Positions 1 through 5,163 of a stretch of 11,384 nucleotides of DNA are shown here, one piece after another. A program made the position numbers and the translations under genes. The first letter of the stretch is position 1; each line of letters begins with the position of its first letter. Origin of the DNA: Actinomycetota bacterium (lineage in GTDB: Bacteria > Actinomycetota > Thermoleophilia > Gaiellales > Gaiellaceae); the NCBI GenBank assembly GCA_013812265.1, contig JACCTQ010000010.1, positions 1-11,384 of the forward strand. The letters run 5' to 3'. The notes under the pieces were generated by a model, which saw nothing but the letters and a program-made list of their open reading frames with translations, made no database searches and was not told the origin of the DNA.

Positions 1-1235
1 CCCGCCCTGCGAAGCGCCGCCTCATACGCCGAAAAGCTTCCTCCGAAGCGAAGTGAGAGCACCAGCTTCTCGGCCGCCAAAACTCGGGCCGTCGGCACCG
101 TGAGGAAAGTGCTCTCCGCCGCGCGCGAGAAGAGTGCGCTGTAGGCGACCTGGCGGTCTCCGGTTACACGCGCCAGCGCTGCGATGTCGCTCGAGCGGAC
201 GACGCGATCATCGACCGTGCACTTCACGCCAGGCGGAAGGCTCAGCTGTCCCTCGGTCAGCGAGGCGTCGAAGGCGGGACCTGCGGCACGCGGCCCGTCA
301 CAGAGCTTGGGATCTCTCGTCCAGAGATAGACGCACGCGGCCGCCTCCTTGTCCGGATCGAGGCCGCGCTCCCCCCAGTTGGCCCAACCCCACGACCAGA
401 TGGTCGCGAACTTGAATTCGAGTGCGACCTGGCGCGCCGCCAATGCCTGCCACTTCACCGTCTCGAACCACGCGTGGGCCGGCTTCAGCCCCTCCCGTCC
501 CCCGGTTCCGGCCTCCGTGTGGAAGCCGACCATCAGCCCGAGCTTCGTCACCGGTATGCCAATAGCGACGAAGTCGGCGATGCCTCGGCGAAAAGCCGCC
601 CGTAGCGTCCGGCTGCCCTGGATCGGCCCTTGCCGGTAGATCGGCGGCGCGGGGAAGTAGACCTCACGGACGATGTCCGCGACCTGGGCAACCTGACGCC
701 ACCAGTCGCCGGCCTCCCCCACGGTGTACGGAGCGCTGCTGACGAGCAAGAACGGGCGCGCGCCACGGGCGGCGAGCGTTCGCAAGTAGAGGAGCACGTT
801 CGCCCGGTAGCGCGCGTTCGTGGGCGACCAGGGCGTGGGCAATCCGGCCCCGAAGAGCTCGTTCTCGGCGATCCACGGCGTCGGGCAGGCAGACGAGGCG
901 ACTGCGTAGTCGAAGAGCCGGTGAGCGCGGTCGACCACGAGCTCGGGGTCGGCCGGAGCGGTGGGAGTGCCCGTGCGCCGGGTAGTCAGGTACATGTCCC
1001 AGTAGATGGTCTTCGCACCGGCGGCTCGAAAGCGCGGCGGGTAGATGAAGTTGGCGGCCGCCGCAATCGTTCCGGGGCGGGCGAACGTCTTCCAGAAGGG
1101 CACCGAGCCGTCGGCGAAGTCGATCCAGAGTGGCGTCTGGCGGGGCAGCCCGCACTGCCCGGCAGCGCGGGCGTGCGGCGAGAGCGCGCCAGCGAGCGCG
1201 GCAAGACAAACAACGATGAGAATTAGCCGCTTCAT
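1..1235 (-). CDS. Secreted protein of unknown function, C-terminus outside the window
   Basis: The frame is open from an ATG at 1235 through the left edge: 411 complete codons, no stop. Residues 1-25 form a clear signal peptide (MKR, then a Leu/Ile/Val/Ala-rich core ending in ARA-AG), so the product should be exported. I do not recognise the family. The mature part alternates hydrophobic strands and helices with several acidic or aromatic strand ends: YWDMYL near 78-83, WIAENEL near 121-127, LGLMVGFHTEAG near 232-243, and a Trp-rich ATIWSWGWANWGE near 277-289. That pattern resembles a (beta/alpha)8 glycoside-hydrolase-like barrel with E124 or E126 and E241 as candidate acids, but this is only a guess from the primary sequence. 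The signal peptide and good frame make the gene itself secure. The region before the ATG has a G-rich stretch but no convincing Shine-Dalgarno. Confidence 0.8.
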   Translation of the reverse strand, partial: MKRLILIVVCLAALAGALSPHARAAGQCGLPRQTPLWIDFADGSVPFWKTFARPGTIAAAANFIYPPRFRAAGAKTIYWDMYLTTRRTGTPTAPADPELVVDRAHRLFDYAVASSACPTPWIAENELFGAGLPTPWSPTNARYRANVLLYLRTLAARGARPFLLVSSAPYTVGEAGDWWRQVAQVADIVREVYFPAPPIYRQGPIQGSRTLRAAFRRGIADFVAIGIPVTKLGLMVGFHTEAGTGGREGLKPAHAWFETVKWQALAARQVALEFKFATIWSWGWANWGERGLDPDKEAAACVYLWTRDPKLCDGPRAAGPAFDASLTEGQLSLPPGVKCTVDDRVVRSSDIAALARVTGDRQVAYSALFSRAAESTFLTVPTARVLAAEKLVLSLRFGGSFSAYEAALRRA

Positions 1236-1299
1236 ACGACCCCCGCAGCATGTGTAGCACACGCCGCGGCGCAAAGCGGCACGCGTTCGGGCCGAGGGC

Positions 1300-1734
1300 T
1301 CAGCCGCCCTCCAGCGGGTGGCGCCAGCGCAGGTCCGGAAAGCGCGCGTAATCGCGATCGGTCGTGATCCACTCGCTCCCGGATTCGATCGCCAGGGCCG
1401 CGTGGTATGCGTCGCTGACCAGGTTCCCCTTGGCGCCGGAGCGCCGGCAGAGGCGCACGAAGATGTCCCAGTGGCGCGCCCCGGGCGATACGGGCACGCT
1501 GTTCGGCCAGCCTCGCAGGCGCTCGGCCGCCTCCACGGCAGCGTCGAGGCCGGTCGGCACGGAGAAGACGCGAGGATGCGTCACGACCCGGAGGAACCCC
1601 ATGAGCACGAGCTCCGACAGCGCGAACGCGGCATCCGAGTTGACGAGGTCTTCGAGCCAGGAGCGATAGGAGTGATGTCCCGGCGCATCCTCGCGATGCG
1701 CGTAGACGAGCACGTTGACGTCAAGGAGCAGCAC
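1300..1734 (-). CDS. vapC: VapC-type PIN-domain ribonuclease toxin (module 1)
   Basis: This 144-residue protein is a complete PIN domain, the Mg2+-dependent RNase fold of type II VapC toxins. The usual acidic residues are present: D5 in LLLDVNVLVYA, E41 in LSELVLMGFLRV, D108 in SDAYHAALA, and D126/D128 in ITTDRDYARFP. The ending WRHPLEGG is typical of this VapC subgroup. The start is GTG at 1734, which overlaps the antitoxin reading frame by 14 bases, so translation is coupled. It should be neutralised by the antitoxin encoded just upstream and, if freed, should cut a specific RNA; the target cannot be read from sequence. Nothing in the toxin looks damaged, which matters because its antitoxin start is abnormal. 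Confidence 0.9.
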   Translation of the reverse strand: MLLLDVNVLVYAHREDAPGHHSYRSWLEDLVNSDAAFALSELVLMGFLRVVTHPRVFSVPTGLDAAVEAAERLRGWPNSVPVSPGARHWDIFVRLCRRSGAKGNLVSDAYHAALAIESGSEWITTDRDYARFPDLRWRHPLEGG

Positions 1735-1969
1735 GCTCGTCCATCAGGTCCTGCAGGGCCGCTGTGTCGTCGAGGTCGACGCCGGGTTTGGCCCCACTCC
1801 CTCGAAACGTCACCATCTCGAACCGTTGCCGCTCAGGCGGCGCTTCTCGCCGCAGGAGCATCTGGCGAAGCGCTTCGTCGACGAGGCTCGTGACGGTGCG
1901 GCCCGTCCGCGCCGCCAACTGCTTCACCTCGGCGAAGAGGCCGTCCTCCAGGGAGAGCGTGGTACGTAT
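1721..1969 (-). CDS. vapB: VapB-type ribbon-helix-helix antitoxin with an abnormal start codon (module 1)
   Basis: In this frame the N-terminus reads I-RTTLSLEDGLFAEVKQLA, followed by ARTGRTVTSLVDEALRQML. That is the beta strand and two helices of a ribbon-helix-helix DNA-binding domain, and the remainder forms the toxin-binding tail (82 residues in all). The residue before RTT, where this family has its initiator Met, is encoded by ATA at 1969-1967, with an in-frame TGA two codons upstream (1975-1973). No ATG, GTG or TTG lies between the stop and the beta strand. The first standard start is GTG at 1927, which would remove the DNA-binding strand but keep helix 1 onward. A start-codon mutation or a base-calling error are both possible. 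The stop at 1721 overlaps the toxin start. Confidence 0.75.
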   Translation of the reverse strand: MRTTLSLEDGLFAEVKQLAARTGRTVTSLVDEALRQMLLRREAPPERQRFEMVTFRGSGAKPGVDLDDTAALQDLMDERAAP

Positions 1970-2004
1970 GCATCAAATCATATCAACGTGGCATTTTGAT
2001 GCAT
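1968..2004. promoter_or_regulatory. Inverted repeat, candidate VapB operator
   Basis: The arms atgcatcaaa (1968-1977) and tttgatgcat (1995-2004) are perfect 10-bp inverted repeats around a 17-base centre. They cover the -10 box and start position of the module 1 antitoxin and lie in the control region it shares with the divergent module 2. VapB proteins usually repress their own operon by binding such palindromes in their promoter; the assignment here rests on position and symmetry. Confidence 0.55.
1977..1982 (-). promoter_or_regulatory. -10 box of module 1 (TATGAT)
   Basis: On the minus strand TATGAT ends seven bases before the ATA codon where the antitoxin should begin. This predicts an RNA with essentially no leader. 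No good -35 hexamer is seen at 17-18 bases. The spacing supports the ATA position as the original initiation site. Confidence 0.45.
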
Positions 2005-2045
2005 CCGGCGTGAGGCGTCCAACCTGGGAGTCTGGCCGCTAAATG

Positions 2046-2051
2046 TAGTAT
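2046..2051 (+). promoter_or_regulatory. Possible -10 box of module 2 (TAGTAT)
   Basis: TAGTAT lies 12 bases before the ATG at 2064, so the transcript would have a leader of only about 5-6 bases. No Shine-Dalgarno is present before the ATG, which fits leaderless or near-leaderless initiation. The -35 region is poor, so this call is tentative. Confidence 0.3.
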
Positions 2052-2063
2052 CGTCGTAGCCAC

Positions 2064-2333
2064 ATGGAGCCGGCTCGCATCGGTATCCGCGAGCTTCGAG
2101 AACACCTCTCACGCGCGATTCGCCGAGTGACGAACGGAGAGATGCTCGAGGTAACTGACCGCGGTCGCCCCGTAGCGCGGATCGTCCCGATCGGCTCGCT
2201 CGCGAGGCTCGAGCGGCTGATCGCCGAAGGGAAGCTGTATCCGCCGCGCGCGCGCGGCACGCGGCCCGCCCCGCTCGATGTCCCCTCCCGGATGACGAGC
2301 GAGGAGGCGGTTCGCATTCTCCGTGGCGACTAA
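2064..2333 (+). CDS. Phd/YefM-family antitoxin (module 2)
   Basis: This 89-residue protein begins with the prevent-host-death (Phd/YefM) fold: IGIRELREHLSRAIRRV, then NGEMLEVTDRGRPVARIVPI, covering roughly residues 6-43. This half dimerises and binds DNA. The remaining ~45 residues, rich in Arg and Pro and ending in SEEAVRILRGD, would be the flexible toxin-wrapping tail. The stop overlaps the start of the PIN toxin by 11 bases, the usual antitoxin-first order with coupled translation. It diverges from module 1 across about 94 bases, so the two modules may influence each other's promoters. There is no Shine-Dalgarno before the ATG. The family call is firm; the partner follows from the overlap. 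Confidence 0.9.
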   Translation: MEPARIGIRELREHLSRAIRRVTNGEMLEVTDRGRPVARIVPIGSLARLERLIAEGKLYPPRARGTRPAPLDVPSRMTSEEAVRILRGD

Positions 2334-2745
2334 CGCGCCCCGCCTCGTCTACCTCGATTCATCGGCGATCTTGAAGCTCGTCGTCCGAGAGACCGAAACG
2401 GACGCGCTTGCTCGCTACCTCGGGCAGGCGCAGACGATCGCGAGCGAGATCGCCTCCATCGAGGTTCCGCGTGCCGCCTATCTGAAGACCGGCGCCGAAG
2501 AGACGGTCAGTCGGGCAGAGGAGCTGTTGCGGTACTTCCACCTACTGGAGCTCGACGACGAGCTGCAACGAGAGGCAGCGCGCGCACGGCCATCCGAGCT
2601 TCGGACGCTCGACGCCCTGCACCTCGTCTCCGCCCTGCGTGTCCGCGACGAGATCGATGCGGTCGTCGCCTACGATCGGCGGCTTGGCGAGGCGGCTAGA
2701 GCAGCCGGGCTTCGCGTCGATGCTCCCGGCGCAGGTGAGTGCTGA
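2323..2745 (+). CDS. VapC-type PIN-domain toxin paired with a Phd antitoxin (module 2)
   Basis: This is a 140-residue PIN-domain protein with GTG as the start (2323), inside the end of the antitoxin gene. The PIN acids are in place: D12 in VYLDSSAILKLVV, E47 in ASIEVPRAAYL, D97 in LRTLDALHLVSAL, and D118 in AVVAYDRRLGEAA. It is clearly different in sequence from the other two PIN toxins in this window, so the three are not recent duplicates. It should act as an RNase held in check by the Phd-like protein. A hairpin starts within its stop codon. No damage is seen, so the module is probably functional. Confidence 0.9.
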   Translation: MATNAPRLVYLDSSAILKLVVRETETDALARYLGQAQTIASEIASIEVPRAAYLKTGAEETVSRAEELLRYFHLLELDDELQREAARARPSELRTLDALHLVSALRVRDEIDAVVAYDRRLGEAARAAGLRVDAPGAGEC

Positions 2746-2768
2746 GAGGCGGCCGGCGACCGCCTCTC
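2744..2768. terminator. Bidirectional terminator-like hairpin
   Basis: gagaggcgg (2744-2752) pairs perfectly with ccgcctctc (2760-2768) around a 7-base loop. It begins inside the stop codon of the plus-strand toxin and lies just beyond the end of the converging minus-strand lectin-like gene, so it could serve both. There is no T tract, as is common in high-GC actinomycetes. Confidence 0.6.
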
Positions 2769-2790
2769 GCCGGACCGTCTCTGCAGGCAG

Positions 2791-3604
2791 CTACGCTCGC
2801 ACGACCCGGGCGGGGCCGTGCCAGCTGCGCGTCCCGTCGAGTGCGACCTCCTGAATCCAGTAGCGGAGGCTCGCCCGCCTGGGCGCGCGCCGGTCGAGGA
2901 AGGAGTACGAGCCGCGGCCCTTGCCCGCTATGAGCTTGGCGTTGACGCGGACGCGCTTGCCGTTCACTTCCCGGTAGACGTGGAACCCGAGCGTGCCGAT
3001 CTCCGAGGCGGTGCGCCAGCGGACGAGCACTCCGCTTGACGTCGCACTCGCAGCGAGGGAGCGGAACGCGACCGAAAGCGATACCGGGGGAAGATGAGAA
3101 CGGTCAGCGACCCCACGTTGTCGCCGAAGCAGTCGTGGAAGTCAAGGCCGATCGGCGCACCCAGACCGATGAAGTTGATCGTGTAGTTGTGCGTCGGGCT
3201 GAAGGCGCCCCACGAGGGGAACTTCGAGGCGTCGTTGACCGTGTCGTTGATCCCGATGCCGACGTCGACGCAGTTGGGCGGCACGTTGTTGGCCGGCATA
3301 TGGTCGGGGGTGGGCTCGAACTGGTATTCGGCATCGCCGTCGTCGGGGCGGCCGTCGTTCGCCAGGGCTACCGTCCCGCAGCCGCGGATCTTGTATGTCA
3401 CGCCGTTCTGGAGCGTGGTCAGAGACATCACCCCGCCCCCGTCGTCGGCACCGTGATCGTCTCGGGCAGCGCGTACCCTGTCGGCGCGGTCGTGTCGCAT
3501 GTGCCGGGATCGGCAGACGCCCCCGCCGGAAAGGCGAACGCCGCGCTGATGCCGACGAGCAAGCAAAGCCGGAAGAGGAAGCGAGATACAGGCGTTGCGG
3601 TCAT
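2791..3604 (-). pseudogene. Secreted lectin-like protein with FN3-like C-terminus, broken by two frameshifts
   Basis: Three consecutive minus-strand frames make one sensible protein of about 271 residues. Frame A (from ATG 3604) gives a signal peptide (MTATPVSRFLFRL, hydrophobic core, ASADPG) and ends in ETITVPTTGAG before a stop at 3430-3428. Frame B continues VMSLTTLQNGVTYKIRGCGT with DGDAEYQF, DVGIGINDTVND, SWGAFSPTHNYTINFIG and HDCFGDNVGSLTVLIFP, a compact beta-sandwich resembling secreted carbohydrate-binding domains. Frame C gives VAFRSLAASATSSGVLVRW, then TASEIGTLGFHVYREV up to GTRSWHGPARVVRA, an FN3-like end module. One extra base in the G/C run at 3436-3440 and one at 3086-3090 would restore the whole gene. 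True pseudogene, sequencing error and -1 ribosomal slippage are all possible; I favour the first two. The lectin label is by resemblance only. Confidence 0.7.
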
Positions 3605-3608
3605 GCAT

Positions 3609-3615
3609 CCTCCTT
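3609..3615 (-). promoter_or_regulatory. Strong Shine-Dalgarno (AAGGAGG)
   Basis: AAGGAGG on the minus strand lies four bases before the ATG at 3604 and fixes the start of the lectin-like gene. It contrasts with the three toxin-antitoxin modules, which lack one. Confidence 0.8.
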
Positions 3616-3905
3616 GGGAGTTCATGCGGTCGGCACCCGGCTGGCGAACTGGCCGAACCTCGGTGTTGCGATCGCCCGGATGACTGCCGGGTGCGTGTCG
3701 CGGGGATAATGAGTGCATGCGTACCTCCGGTGATCGGTGGATGCGCTCGGAGCAGGACGGTGTTCGAAGGCCCCGGCGTCTGACCCGAAGCTAGCTCCCG
3801 GAAGCCGTGGCAGCAATTGTGGATTTCCACACTCTTTAGCGGAGGAGCGCCGCGAGGCCGGGCTTGGCCCGGCGTCTCCAACTCCAACGCTTGGTTCGCG
3901 AGTCG

Positions 3906-3935
3906 CCGCCCGAAGTCCGAACGGGCTTCGGGCGG
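3906..3935. terminator. Terminator-like hairpin after the displaced rpoC tail
   Basis: ccgcccgaag (3906-3915) pairs perfectly with cttcgggcgg (3926-3935) around a 10-base loop. On the minus strand it begins five bases after the stop codon of the rpoC tail remnant, the place where the terminator of a former rpoC would be. Its sequence differs from the hairpin after the intact rpoC. Confidence 0.55.
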
Positions 3936-3940
3936 ATGTC

Positions 3941-3993
3941 TCAGGCGAGCTCGTCGAGGGGCGAGTCGATCGGGGGATCTCTTCGGCCTCCGT
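3941..3993 (-). pseudogene. Last 17 codons of a displaced rpoC copy
   Basis: On the minus strand this reads EAEEIP, then after one lost base PIDSPLDELA and a TGA stop at 3943-3941. The intact rpoC ends EAEEIPEIKSPLDEPA. Aligned to 6683-6735 the two are about 80% identical by eye, with the stop codons in register. The lost base is in the G run at 3972-3976 (five where six would keep the frame). Homology stops at about 3993; the next ~100 bases of rpoC, its variable acidic linker, are replaced by the toxin-antitoxin insert, and homology resumes at 4750. Confidence 0.8.
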
Positions 3994-4040
3994 CGCCACG
4001 CCCGTGCCGGCTGCGCGCACCGTTGAGCGCAGTCAGCGTC

Positions 4041-4069
4041 TTACACCATTCCACCATAAAGGTTAGAAT
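4041..4069 (+). promoter_or_regulatory. Promoter of module 3, leaderless
   Basis: TTACAC (4041-4046) and TAGAAT (4064-4069) are separated by exactly 17 bases and match the consensus of a housekeeping sigma factor well. The ATG at 4076 starts six bases after the -10 box, so the first transcribed base should be in or next to the start codon. No Shine-Dalgarno exists, consistent with a leaderless mRNA. The promoter belongs to the insert, because rpoC homology ended near 3993. Confidence 0.7.
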
Positions 4070-4075
4070 CCAGCT

Positions 4076-4348
4076 ATGGCCCTCAACATCAAGGACGCGG
4101 AGACCGAACGCCTCGCTGCCGAGGTGGCTCGTCTTGCAGGCGAGACGAAGACGCGAGCGGTCAAGGTAGCGCTGGCCGAGCGGCGACGGCGCCTCGAGCG
4201 CCGTGTCAAGGAGCAAGACCGGTCGGTCGAGCTGCGGCGGATGCTCGAAGACGAGATCTGGCCACAGATCTCGCCGGACGTCCTCGGGAAGCGTACGACG
4301 AAAGCGGAGCGCGAGCAGATTCTCGGCTACGGCAGCGAAGGCGCGTGA
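4076..4348 (+). CDS. vapB: VapB-type antitoxin, Rv0623/PSK-operon family (module 3)
   Basis: This 90-residue protein starts MALNIKDAETERLAAEVA, continues RLAGETKTRAVKVALAERRRRL, and ends in a charged helix and tail including LRRMLEDEIWPQI and GKRTTKAEREQILGY. This is the pattern of the Rv0623-like VapB family: an N-terminal ribbon-helix-helix for DNA binding and dimerisation, then a toxin-binding tail. It overlaps its PIN toxin by four bases (GTGA), so the pair is one operon with coupled translation. Its promoter gives a leaderless message. The module lies inside the remnant rpoC tail and runs opposite to it. The antitoxin is unrelated in sequence to those of modules 1 and 2. All features look intact. 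Confidence 0.9.
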   Translation: MALNIKDAETERLAAEVARLAGETKTRAVKVALAERRRRLERRVKEQDRSVELRRMLEDEIWPQISPDVLGKRTTKAEREQILGYGSEGA

Positions 4349-4731
4349 TCCTCGACAGCTCGGTCGTCGTCGCCATCCTGCTCCGCGAGCACGGTCACGA
4401 GGCGGCCCTTGCCCGACTCGCGGACGCACACTCGCCCGGAATCGGAGCGCCCACGTTGGCCGAGACGGGTGTCGTGTTGACCGCCAAGCTCGGCGTAGGC
4501 GCCCGCACGCTGCTGGCGCGCTTCCTCGGCGAGCTGACCGCAGAGGTTGTCCCGTTCGGCGAGGAACACTGGCCGGTCGCGGTGGACGCGTACAGGCGCT
4601 TCGGGAAGGGCCGACACGCTGCGGCCCTGAACTTCGGCGACTGCCTGACGTACGCCACCGCTCGCCTCGCCGACGAGCCGCTCCTCGCCCTCGGCGACGA
4701 CTTCGCGCGGACGGATCTCACCCTCGCCTGA
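4345..4731 (+). CDS. vapC: VapC-type PIN-domain ribonuclease toxin (module 3)
   Basis: This 128-residue PIN domain starts at GTG 4345. The catalytic acids are present: D4 in MILDSSVVVAILL, E40 in PTLAETGVVL, D99 in LNFGDCLTYATARL, and D118/D119 in LLALGDDFARTDLTLA. The LGDDFxRTDL ending is a hallmark of the VapC subgroup that pairs with Rv0623-like antitoxins, so the pairing agrees with both position and family. The predicted activity is Mg2+-dependent RNA cleavage, with the target unknown. Only 18 bases separate its stop from the point where rpoC homology resumes at 4750, so the insert was compact and carried little besides these two genes. Confidence 0.92.
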   Translation: MILDSSVVVAILLREHGHEAALARLADAHSPGIGAPTLAETGVVLTAKLGVGARTLLARFLGELTAEVVPFGEEHWPVAVDAYRRFGKGRHAAALNFGDCLTYATARLADEPLLALGDDFARTDLTLA

Positions 4732-4749
4732 CAGCCTGGCCGCCGGTAA

Positions 4750-5112
4750 CTCCTCGAGCGCAGCGAGCAGCTCCGCCTCGGTCTCTGGCCGCGCGGACAC
4801 GGGCACCCGCTCGGACGGGCCCATCTCGATCGTCCGGTACTTCTTGAGGCCGGTCGCCGCCGGGATCAGCTTGCCGATGATCACGTTCTCCTTGAGCCCG
4901 AGCAGCGTGTCGACCTTGCCCTCGATCGAGGCGTCGGTCAGCACCTTCGTCGTCTCCTGGAAGGAGGCAGCCGACAGGAAGGACTCGGTGGCGAGCGATG
5001 CCTTGGTGATGCCCGGATCAGCGGCTCGAAGGTCGCCTCTTCCTTCCCCTCCGCGGCCACGCGGGCGTTCTCCCGCGCGAGCACGATCTTTGTCGGCGAG
5101 CTGGCGGGGCCG
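4750..5112 (-). pseudogene. Displaced partial copy of the rpoC 3' region
   Basis: This stretch aligns base for base with 6838-7205 of the intact rpoC on the same strand, about 90% identical by eye. It encodes ARENARVAAEGKEEATFEP, then after a frameshift SLATESFLSAASFQETTKV, VLTDASIEGKVDTLLGLKEN, KLIPAATGLKKYRTIEMGP and ARPETEAELLAALEE. Two bases are missing near 5010 and one is extra near 5090; a Tyr-Ala pair of the intact gene is also absent. In the first ~255 aligned bases there are about 18 substitutions, nearly all at third codon positions, with one replacement (Asn to Thr). The copy starts abruptly near codon 1366 of rpoC and has no start of its own, so it cannot make a working subunit. 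Together with 3941-3993 it is one tail split by the toxin-antitoxin insert. Confidence 0.9.
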
Positions 5113-5163
5113 CTCGGAACATGCGCAGACCCAGCCACCTAAGTGCCACGTCGCGAAGGAGCA

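Larger units (their letters stand above)
3605..3940. other. Non-coding stretch upstream of the lectin-like gene
   Basis: No convincing gene is seen here apart from the leader of the lectin-like gene. It contains a near-perfect palindrome, tgtggatttccaca (3818-3831), that could be an operator, a short hairpin (arms 3857-3863 and 3867-3873, three-base loop), and the larger hairpin listed separately. Open frames crossing it have no family-like features and run antisense or out of frame to the better-supported features. Confidence 0.5.

Noticed and set aside
630..1226. Long plus-strand open frame opposite the secreted protein at the left edge
   Set aside because: It is Arg/Gly-rich with no domain-like pattern, while the minus-strand frame has a signal peptide and natural protein composition over 411 codons.
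3036..3683. Plus-strand open frame of 215 codons opposite the lectin-like gene
   Set aside because: It is antisense to three collinear fragments of a recognisable secreted protein and shows no family features of its own.
3857..3873. Short hairpin with 7-bp arms and a three-base loop
   Set aside because: It is too short to call a terminator at this GC content and is not placed at a gene end.
4327..4944. Minus-strand 205-codon frame that begins with a rpoC-like segment and continues opposite the module 3 toxin
   Set aside because: Only the first ~65 codons are rpoC; the rest is the antisense of the vapC gene, so it is not a fusion protein.
5113..5163. Search for attachment-site or target-duplication repeats at the junction between the propeller gene and the rpoC remnant
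   Set aside because: I found no short direct repeat here matching the DNA next to the rpoC stop at 6683, so no att site is claimed.
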